A stretch of 11,917 bases of DNA from Burkholderiaceae bacterium (lineage in GTDB: Bacteria; Pseudomonadota; Gammaproteobacteria; Burkholderiales; Burkholderiaceae). Every line of letters starts with the position of its first letter. The first letter of the stretch is position 1. A program made the position numbers and the translations under genes. The stretch is from assembly GCA_947372155.1 (NCBI GenBank), contig CANBSM010000031.1, positions 1-11,917 on the forward strand. Direction: 5' to 3'. Shown here piece by piece: positions 6,879 through 11,917 of this stretch. The notes under the pieces were generated by a model that saw nothing but the letters and a program-made list of their open reading frames with translations, was not told where the DNA came from and searched no databases.

Positions 6879-7550
6879 GTGATACAAAAAATGATTCCCA
6901 GCGTGGCTGATGCTGTGCGAGATATTGCCAGCGGTTCAACCATTTTGGTTTCGGGTTTTGGTGGTGCTGGCTCACCGATGTTCTTATTAGATGCACTGGC
7001 AGAGCAAGGCGCTAAAGATCTGACTATTATCAGCAACAATGCGGGTAACTCAGGCATAGGCATCTCTAAATTGATCGCCAGAGGACAAGTTAAGAAGATG
7101 GTCTGTTCCTTTCCGCGTCAACCAGAATCTGGTGCATTTGATGACCTGTATCGCGCAGGAAAAATAGAATTAGAGCTAGTGCCGCAAGGAACACTCGCTG
7201 AGCGTATTCGGGCAGGTGGTGCCGGTATCGGTGGTTTTTATACCCCTACTGGATTTGGTACGGAGCTTGCTTTGGGAAAAGACACTCGAGTGATTGATGG
7301 TGTTAATCATATTTTTGAATTCGCTATCAAAGCTGACTACGCACTCATTAAGGCAGATAAAGGCGATCGTTGGGGTAACCTGACTTATCACCGCACAGGT
7401 CGTAACTTTGGCCCTATTATGGCTACTGCTGCGCGTTGCACCATTGCACAAGTTAATCAAGTAGTTGAGTTGGGTGATTTGGATCCAGAGGTCATTGTTA
7501 CTCCGGGAATTTTTGTAAAACGGGTCGTACTTGCTGGAGAAAAATCATGA
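6879..7550 (+). CDS. pcaI: CoA-transferase subunit A (3-oxoacid/3-oxoadipate type, PcaI-like)
   Basis: This is the alpha subunit of a family I CoA-transferase, which moves CoA from succinyl-CoA or acetyl-CoA to a free carboxylic acid in the cytosol. It has 223 aa; Pseudomonas PcaI is about 230. The glycine-rich CoA-binding segment SGFGGAGSP is at 25-33; the usual signature has GGF, here SGF. Then come TIISNNAGNSGIG (49-61), VCSFPRQPES (75-84), VPQGTLAERIRAGGAGIGGFYTPTG (101-125) and KGDRWGNLTYHRTGRNFGPIMA (161-182). These resemble P. putida PcaI closely, as I recall it, but no other ketoadipate gene is nearby, so the substrate may differ. GTG 6879 is chosen because CGGAG (6867-6871) is spaced seven bases; ATG 6891 would be too far. 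It overlaps subunit B by ATGA. Confidence 0.9.
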   Translation: MIQKMIPSVADAVRDIASGSTILVSGFGGAGSPMFLLDALAEQGAKDLTIISNNAGNSGIGISKLIARGQVKKMVCSFPRQPESGAFDDLYRAGKIELELVPQGTLAERIRAGGAGIGGFYTPTGFGTELALGKDTRVIDGVNHIFEFAIKADYALIKADKGDRWGNLTYHRTGRNFGPIMATAARCTIAQVNQVVELGDLDPEVIVTPGIFVKRVVLAGEKS

Positions 7551-8209
7551 TTGATCTTTCTAAGGTGCAAAAGCGAACTACAGCAGATATTGCTAAGCGC
7601 ATTGTTCAAGATATTCCAGATGGTGCTCATGTGAATTTAGGGATTGGGCAGCCCATGACGATTTCTAACTACCTCCCATCGGATAAAGAAATTTTGCTGC
7701 ATTCAGAAAACGGCCTTCTTGGAATGGGTCCTTTAGCTCAAGGTGATGAAATTGATGAGGAGCTGGTAAATGCGGGTAAGCAGCCTGTCACTATGCTCCC
7801 CGGTGCATCACTGTGTCACCATGCTGACTCGTTTGTGATGATCCGAGGCGGACATATTGATATCTGCGTTTTAGGTGCTTTTCAGGTCTCTGTAAAAGGG
7901 GATATCGCCAATTGGCGCACTGGTGATCCTAAAGCGATTCCGGCTGTTGGTGGTGCAATGGATCTCGCCCTTGGCGCTAAAAAATTATTCGTGATGATGG
8001 AGCATTTAACAAAGTCAGGCGAATCTAAGTTGGTGTCCGAATGCACTTATCCATTAACAGCCTTAGCTGCGGTCGACTCTATCTACACAGATCTGGCAAC
8101 AATTGAAGTCACTCCAGAAGGGTTGCGCGCTGTCGATTGGGTGAATGAATTGAGTTTTGAGGAGTTGCAAGAAATCAGTGGGGTCCCGCTGATTAATGGA
8201 AAGCAATGA
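7547..8209 (+). CDS. pcaJ: CoA-transferase subunit B (3-oxoacid/3-oxoadipate type, PcaJ-like)
   Basis: This is the beta subunit that carries the catalytic glutamate, forming a glutamyl-CoA thioester during transfer. The 220 aa match PcaJ/ScoB length. The active-site motif SENG is at 53-56, so Glu54 is the expected nucleophile. Other family blocks are VNLGIGQP (29-36), FVMIRGGHIDICVLGAFQVS, AVGGAMDLALGAKK and HLTKSGESKLVSECTYPLT. The start ATG overlaps the stop of subunit A (ATGA at 7547-7550), with GGAGA at 7536-7540, so the two subunits are translationally coupled for equal supply. Its own stop overlaps the following Bug gene in the same way. The true acceptor acid (3-oxoadipate, acetoacetate or another) is not decided by the sequence. 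Confidence 0.92.
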   Translation: MIDLSKVQKRTTADIAKRIVQDIPDGAHVNLGIGQPMTISNYLPSDKEILLHSENGLLGMGPLAQGDEIDEELVNAGKQPVTMLPGASLCHHADSFVMIRGGHIDICVLGAFQVSVKGDIANWRTGDPKAIPAVGGAMDLALGAKKLFVMMEHLTKSGESKLVSECTYPLTALAAVDSIYTDLATIEVTPEGLRAVDWVNELSFEELQEISGVPLINGKQ

Positions 8210-9189
8210 GCCGAATCTTTATCTCTCTGATTTTGCAGTCGCTACTATTGGGTGTGGGTATTTCTACTCTCCATGCGGCGAATCAAGAGGGAGCATACCC
8301 CAGTAAGCCGATTCACCTAGTTGTTGGTTTTTCTCCCGGCGGTTCTGCTGATACTGTTGGTCGCGCTTTGGCGGAGGGGCTTTCCACTCGACTTGGACAA
8401 CCTGTGATTGTTGAGAATAGAGCTGGGGCAAATGGAAATATTGCTGCAGAAATGGTCGCACGCGCCGCCCCCGATGGATACACGATTTATTTTCCATCGA
8501 TTGGGCATGCGGTCAATGCATCTCTATATAAAAAATTGCCCTATGACCCAATTAAAGATTTCACGGCAATTGGCGGGGTATTTTCCGCCCCTAATATGTT
8601 AGTTGTGCCGCTGAATTCGCCTTATAAATCTGTTGCCGATGTCATTAGTGCGGCCAAAGCTAACCCTGGCAAGTTAACCTTTGCTTCTAGCGGTAGTGGC
8701 ACCTCTGTGCATCTTTCGGCTGAGCTATTTGAAAAGATGGCTAAGGTTGAGATGATTCACATACCTTATAAGGGGACTGGTAGTGCAATGCCTGATGTTA
8801 TTTCTGGGCAGGTTGATATGAGTTTCCCAAATTTGCCGAGTGCTGTACCGCAGGTAAAGGCCGGTAATCTGCGTGCTTTAGGTGTTACCACTGCAAAGCG
8901 ATCTGCTGCTGCCCCAGGTATCCCAACGATTGCTGAATCCGGTTTGCCTGGTTATGAAATGGCCACATGGTATGGATTACTAGCCCCGGCAAATTTACCG
9001 GTAGGCATCCGTAATCGCTTGAATAAAGAATTACAAAGTATTTTGGCGGATCCAAAATTTAAAGATAAATTAATTGCACAGGGCGCTGACCCAATGCCAG
9101 GAACGCCAGAGCAATTTTCTGGATTGATTAAAAGCGAAATTGAACGTTGGCAAAAATTAATTCTGCAATCAAAAATTACCATTGAGTAG
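8206..9189 (+). CDS. Bug-family (TctC-like) periplasmic solute-binding protein 2
   Basis: This 327-aa secreted binding protein lies inside the CoA-transferase operon. The signal peptide (1-24) is hydrophobic with probable cleavage after LHA24. Ligand-loop motifs SPGGSAD (43-49) and ENRAGANGNIA (70-80) are followed by KANPGKLTFASSGSGTS, HIPYKGTGSAMPD and GIPTIAESGLPGYE. The start ATG 8206 overlaps the subunit B stop (ATGA, 8206-8209), with a purine-rich ggaaag just upstream, so an exported protein is translationally coupled to cytosolic enzymes. This suggests that the ligand it binds, or a close relative, is the acid that the CoA-transferase activates. No TctAB permease is encoded in the window, so it would rely on a permease elsewhere or act as a sensor, as some Bug proteins do. 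Ligand unknown. Confidence 0.94.
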   Translation: MSRIFISLILQSLLLGVGISTLHAANQEGAYPSKPIHLVVGFSPGGSADTVGRALAEGLSTRLGQPVIVENRAGANGNIAAEMVARAAPDGYTIYFPSIGHAVNASLYKKLPYDPIKDFTAIGGVFSAPNMLVVPLNSPYKSVADVISAAKANPGKLTFASSGSGTSVHLSAELFEKMAKVEMIHIPYKGTGSAMPDVISGQVDMSFPNLPSAVPQVKAGNLRALGVTTAKRSAAAPGIPTIAESGLPGYEMATWYGLLAPANLPVGIRNRLNKELQSILADPKFKDKLIAQGADPMPGTPEQFSGLIKSEIERWQKLILQSKITIE

Positions 9190-9213
9190 TCTATTTATAC
9201 CTAAGGAAGGTCT

Positions 9214-10383
9214 ATGTCTTTTTCTAAAAATGCCTGTATCGCTGGAATTTATGAGCATCCCCTTCGGGTTGCCCCCAATCATACGGTTGCTCAATTGCAT
9301 GCTGAAGTTGCCTATGGCGCTCTACAAGATGCTGGTTTGACATTAAACGATGTTGATGGCTATTTTTGTGCGGGCGATGCTCCAGGAATGGGGCCTGTTT
9401 CAATGGCTGATTACTTGGGATTAAAGAACTTAAGTTACTTGGATTCAACTGATACCGGCGGATCGTCGTATTTAACTCATGTAAATCATGCGGCTCGAGC
9501 TATCAGTACTGGGCAATGTCGCGTAGCCTTAATTACTTTGGCCGGCCGCCCAAAGTCAGAGGGTTCTAGTGGCACCCAAGTGCGCAGTCAGTATGCTAGC
9601 GCTCCAGATTTTGCTTTTGAAAAGCCATATTCCCCCGCACCATTAAATACTTATGCCATGTGTGCTATGCGCCATATGTATGAATTCGGAACTACTAGTG
9701 AGCAACTGGCCTGGATTAAAGTGGCTGCCTCGCATCATGCACAGCACAATCCCAATGCGTTATTAAAAGATGTTTTAACTGTCGAAGATGTTTTGAATTC
9801 TCCAATGATTGCCGATCCATTGCACCGTGCAGATTGTTGTGTGGTTACTGATAGTGGCGGTGCTCTAGTAGTAGTACATCCAGATATTGCCAAGACATTG
9901 AAGAAGCCCGTGATTACGATGATGGGTGCTGGCGAGTCCACCAAAGGCCAAATGGGCGGTAAGGTTGATTTAACCTATTCCGGTTTAGCATGGGCTGCCC
10001 CGCGCGCGTTTGAAGAGGCGAAGTTAACGCCTGAGCAGATTCGATATGCATCCATTTACGATAGCTTCACTATTACCGTTCTGATTCAACTTGAGGATCT
10101 CGGGTTTTGTAAAAAAGGAGAGGGTGGTCGGTTTGTTGAGGATGGGCAGTTGATTTCCGGGAGGGGGAAGCTGGCTTTTAATACCGATGGCGGCGGCCTT
10201 TGCAATAACCACCCCGCAAATCGTGGCGGTATGACTAAGGTTATCGAGGCAGTAAGACAGCTCCGGGGTGAGGCTCATCCTGCAGTGCAGGTGCCTAATC
10301 TTGAATTTGCTTTGGCATCCGGTATTGGTGGTGCCCTAGGGACACGTCATGGTGCCGCAACTCTTATTATGGGGAGGTTGTAA
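9214..10383 (+). CDS. thiolase-fold (SCP-x/Ltp2-like) protein, apparently without the nucleophilic Cys
   Basis: This 389-aa thiolase-superfamily protein would act on a CoA ester in the cytosol. Family marks: N-terminal AGIYEHPLR and GALQDAGLTLNDVDGYF (35-51), the first-half helix around 82-97, SPMIADPLHRADCCVVTDSGGALVV (196-220), YDSFTI (282-287) and FNTDGGGLCNNHPANRGG (322-339). His333 of the late GHP-like motif is kept. At the position expected for the nucleophilic Cys, judged by counting back from ARAI (94-97), I read Gly83-Ser84 (DTGGSSY), so ordinary thiolysis is doubtful. DUF35-partnered relatives such as steroid side-chain aldolases (Ltp2) use this fold for retro-aldol cleavage. A strong AAGGAAGG site (9203-9210) precedes ATG 9214. 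The stop overlaps the DUF35 start by one base (TAATG), supporting a complex. Often labelled 'acetyl-CoA acetyltransferase', which may mislead. Confidence 0.9.
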   Translation: MSFSKNACIAGIYEHPLRVAPNHTVAQLHAEVAYGALQDAGLTLNDVDGYFCAGDAPGMGPVSMADYLGLKNLSYLDSTDTGGSSYLTHVNHAARAISTGQCRVALITLAGRPKSEGSSGTQVRSQYASAPDFAFEKPYSPAPLNTYAMCAMRHMYEFGTTSEQLAWIKVAASHHAQHNPNALLKDVLTVEDVLNSPMIADPLHRADCCVVTDSGGALVVVHPDIAKTLKKPVITMMGAGESTKGQMGGKVDLTYSGLAWAAPRAFEEAKLTPEQIRYASIYDSFTITVLIQLEDLGFCKKGEGGRFVEDGQLISGRGKLAFNTDGGGLCNNHPANRGGMTKVIEAVRQLRGEAHPAVQVPNLEFALASGIGGALGTRHGAATLIMGRL

Positions 10384-10790
10384 TGTTAGAAGGAAATCAA
10401 GTGGTTCATCATCTGCCTAGTCCAATCATTAATCCAGAAAATCAGGCTTTTTGGCAAGCAGCCCAAGATGGTAGGCTGATATTAAAAGTGTGCAACTCTT
10501 GCAAGGAAGTGCACTACTACCCGCGAACAATTTGCCCTCACTGCGGCAGCAATGACACTGCATGGCTTGATTCCGAGGGTATTGGTGAAATCTATTCATA
10601 CACGGTCATGAGGCGTGGAGTAGAAGTTCCTTTTGCAATGGCCTATGTTCTTCTTAAAGAAGGCATCTCTTTGCTGACGCACTTATGCAATTGTGATTTT
10701 GATGCAATTCGCATTGGGCAAAAGGTTCGGGTAGTATTCCAAGAAACTCAGGACGGTCAGAAGACACATCTATTTGAGCCCTTGGCTTAA
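10383..10790 (+). CDS. DUF35 zinc-ribbon/OB-fold protein, partner of the thiolase-fold protein
   Basis: This 135-aa protein has an N-terminal helical segment (FWQAAQDGRL, 23-32), a rubredoxin-like zinc ribbon with Cys37, Cys40, Cys51 and Cys54 (CNSC...CPHC), and a C-terminal OB-fold (about 65-135, IGEIYSYTVM onward). Such proteins usually sit next to thiolase/SCP-x-like genes and form complexes with them; in archaeal HMG-CoA synthesis and steroid side-chain aldolases the DUF35 part helps channel or hold the CoA ester. The start is ATG 10383, sharing its A with the preceding TAA stop, with GGGGAGG at 10371-10377. It is the last gene of the operon, followed by a strong terminator. The pairing is seen directly; the role is inferred from the family. 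Confidence 0.92.
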   Translation: MLEGNQVVHHLPSPIINPENQAFWQAAQDGRLILKVCNSCKEVHYYPRTICPHCGSNDTAWLDSEGIGEIYSYTVMRRGVEVPFAMAYVLLKEGISLLTHLCNCDFDAIRIGQKVRVVFQETQDGQKTHLFEPLA

Positions 10791-10824
10791 CTTAATAAGC
10801 TAGGAAAGCTGACTACATTCCCTC

Positions 10825-10868
10825 AGAAACCAATAGGGGGACCACTATGAGTCCCCCTATTGGTTTTT
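10825..10868. terminator. strong terminator between convergent genes, perhaps bidirectional
   Basis: A 16-bp perfect stem joins 10827-10842 (aaaccaataggggga plus c) to 10851-10866, with an 8-base loop. Five T residues (10864-10868) close the plus-strand side, three of them within the stem. On the minus strand the hairpin is followed by only TTTCTG, so the end of the Bug 3 transcript is served less well. It lies 36 bases after the DUF35 stop and about 25 bases after the minus-strand Bug stop. Confidence 0.85.
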
Positions 10869-10891
10869 ACCGCGGCTAAGTACAGTTCAAA

Positions 10892-11881
10892 TTATTCAGC
10901 TTCAATTTTTGCCTGTTGAGCAACCAACTCCCACTTCTTCTTTTCTGCAGCAATAAAAATTTTGGTATTGGCTGGTGTATCACCCACAGCCCAGCCACCT
11001 AGATCTTTCCAGCGCTGCTTGATTTCTGGAGTTTCTAGCGCCTTCTTAACGGCTAGGTAGAGCTTATCAATGATAGGTTTGGGTGTGCCGGCAGGTGCGA
11101 ATAGGCCGAACCAAGCGGTCACCTCAAAGTTGGGATAGCCTGATTGAATCATTGTGGGAACATCAGGCAACTCCGCAACGCGATTTTTGCTGGTAACCGC
11201 TAAAGCGCGTAATTTTCCAGCTTTAATGTATTGCATGGAGCTGGGTAGATTGTCTACCATCATGCTAGTCTGGCCAGCCAGTAGATCTGCCAATGCGGGG
11301 CCGGCTCCCTTATAGGGCACATGAATAATGTCAATACCGGCCTGTGTTTTGAACAACTCCCCGGACATATGGATTGACTGACCACGGCCAGATGATGCAA
11401 ACGAATATTTGCCAGGATTCGCTTTGGCTAATGCCACAAGCTCGGCTACCGTTTTAGCTGGAACCTCTGGATTGACTACCAATACATTTGGATTGGCAAT
11501 CACAATCGTTATCGGCTCCATATCTTCCATTTTGTATGGGAGATTTTTATAGAGACTGTAGTTGATCGCATTTGGGCCAATATTACCCATCGCTATCGTA
11601 TAACCATCTGCTGGCGCGGCAAGTAGTGCTTGAATGCCAATAATGCCTGCTCCACCCGCTTTATTTTCCACAATCACGGTCTGACCAAGCTCTTTACCTA
11701 GAATATCAGACAGCGCACGCGAGGCAATATCGGTCGTTCCGCCTGGAGCCGCAGTCACAATAATTTTGATCGGCTTATTAGGAAAGGGTTGGGCGAGGGC
11801 TGATTGACTCGCCAATATGGGGGCTACAAATAAGGCAGCACTAAATAAACATGCACGTCTAACAAAATTAAGTCTAAACAT
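10892..11881 (-). CDS. Bug-family (TctC-like) periplasmic solute-binding protein 3
   Basis: This 329-aa secreted binding protein is read on the minus strand toward the CoA-transferase operon. The signal peptide (1-30) has Arg8-Arg9, a hydrophobic core and an ALA/Q cleavage site. Family loops APGGTTD (45-51) and ENKAGGAGIIG (72-82) are present, then ANPGKYSFASSGRGQS, HVPYKGAGPALADLLAGQ and DVPTMIQSGYPNFE. I chose ATG at 11881-11879 because GGAGA (11891-11887) lies five bases upstream; a TTG four codons earlier would overlap that site. The 24 bases left before the window edge do not show a promoter. It is distinct from Bug 1 and Bug 2 in sequence, so it is not a recent tandem duplicate. Ligand unknown; the convergent layout means it is not part of the operon. 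Confidence 0.94.
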   Translation of the reverse strand: MFRLNFVRRACLFSAALFVAPILASQSALAQPFPNKPIKIIVTAAPGGTTDIASRALSDILGKELGQTVIVENKAGGAGIIGIQALLAAPADGYTIAMGNIGPNAINYSLYKNLPYKMEDMEPITIVIANPNVLVVNPEVPAKTVAELVALAKANPGKYSFASSGRGQSIHMSGELFKTQAGIDIIHVPYKGAGPALADLLAGQTSMMVDNLPSSMQYIKAGKLRALAVTSKNRVAELPDVPTMIQSGYPNFEVTAWFGLFAPAGTPKPIIDKLYLAVKKALETPEIKQRWKDLGGWAVGDTPANTKIFIAAEKKKWELVAQQAKIEAE

Positions 11882-11917
11882 AGTCGTCTCCAACGCGGGT
11901 CGGTGTAATAGTAATAA

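Noticed and set aside
6891..6893. ATG as alternative start of CoA-transferase subunit A
   Set aside because: It is 19 bases from the only good ribosome site, whereas GTG 6879 is spaced seven bases from it.
7176..7460. Open frame of 94 codons on the minus strand inside the CoA-transferase subunit A gene
   Set aside because: It lies wholly opposite a clear CDS; the protein has no recognisable domain.
8264..8508. Overlapping short minus-strand frames inside Bug 2
   Set aside because: Two frames overlap each other and a strong CDS; both look like shadows.
11891..11893. TTG start giving a Bug 3 protein four residues longer
   Set aside because: The TTG overlaps the GGAGA ribosome site that serves the ATG at 11881-11879.
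1..11917. CRISPR arrays, tRNA genes, insertion sequences, toxin-antitoxin or defence genes
   Set aside because: No spaced direct repeats, cloverleaf sequences, transposase frames or defence domains were seen on either strand.

Overview
The window looks like a piece of a chromosome from a beta-proteobacterium of the Burkholderiales. The moderate base composition (AT-rich intergenic DNA, mixed codon use) and the abundance of Bug-type solute-binding proteins suggest a freshwater lineage such as Polynucleobacter. That placement is inferred from remembered protein families and was not searched. No rRNA, tRNA, CRISPR array, insertion sequence or phage gene is visible.

Layout, left to right. (1) Positions 1-1899 hold the 3' three quarters of clpB, cut by the window edge. 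(2) Next, same strand, come an Fsr-type MFS transporter (1952-3187), a small glyoxalase/VOC protein of the GLOD5 type (3281-3679) and a first Bug/TctC-like periplasmic binding protein (3716-4696). (3) A 274-base AT-rich regulatory region (4697-4970) full of short palindromes precedes aceA, isocitrate lyase (4971-6269), which ends in a strong intrinsic terminator. (4) A HIT-family nucleotide hydrolase gene (6373-6813) starts only about a dozen bases after that terminator and may be read from a leaderless transcript. (5) A tight five-gene operon follows (6879-10790): CoA-transferase subunits A and B (PcaI/PcaJ-like), a second Bug protein, a thiolase-fold protein that seems to lack the catalytic cysteine, and a DUF35 zinc-ribbon/OB-fold partner. 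Its junctions are ATGA, ATGA, a 24-base gap, and TAATG. (6) A 16-bp-stem terminator (about 10827-10868) separates it from a convergent third Bug gene (10892-11881, minus strand).

How the genes may work together (inference). The operon reads as a small carboxylate-catabolism module. A periplasmic Bug protein captures an organic acid, the CoA-transferase activates it as a CoA thioester, and the thiolase-fold/DUF35 pair acts on the CoA ester, possibly by retro-aldol rather than thiolytic cleavage because the nucleophilic Cys is not seen. Acetyl-CoA from such a route would be assimilated through the glyoxylate shunt, whose first enzyme, AceA, is encoded just upstream. No membrane components (TctA/TctB) for the three Bug proteins and no transcriptional regulator are present here.

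The points most worth a second look are the Cys-less thiolase/DUF35 pair joined to a CoA-transferase and a Bug gene, the repeated TAAGAC/GTCTTA elements before aceA, and the possible leaderless start of the HIT gene. I saw nothing that clearly proves a new class of system.
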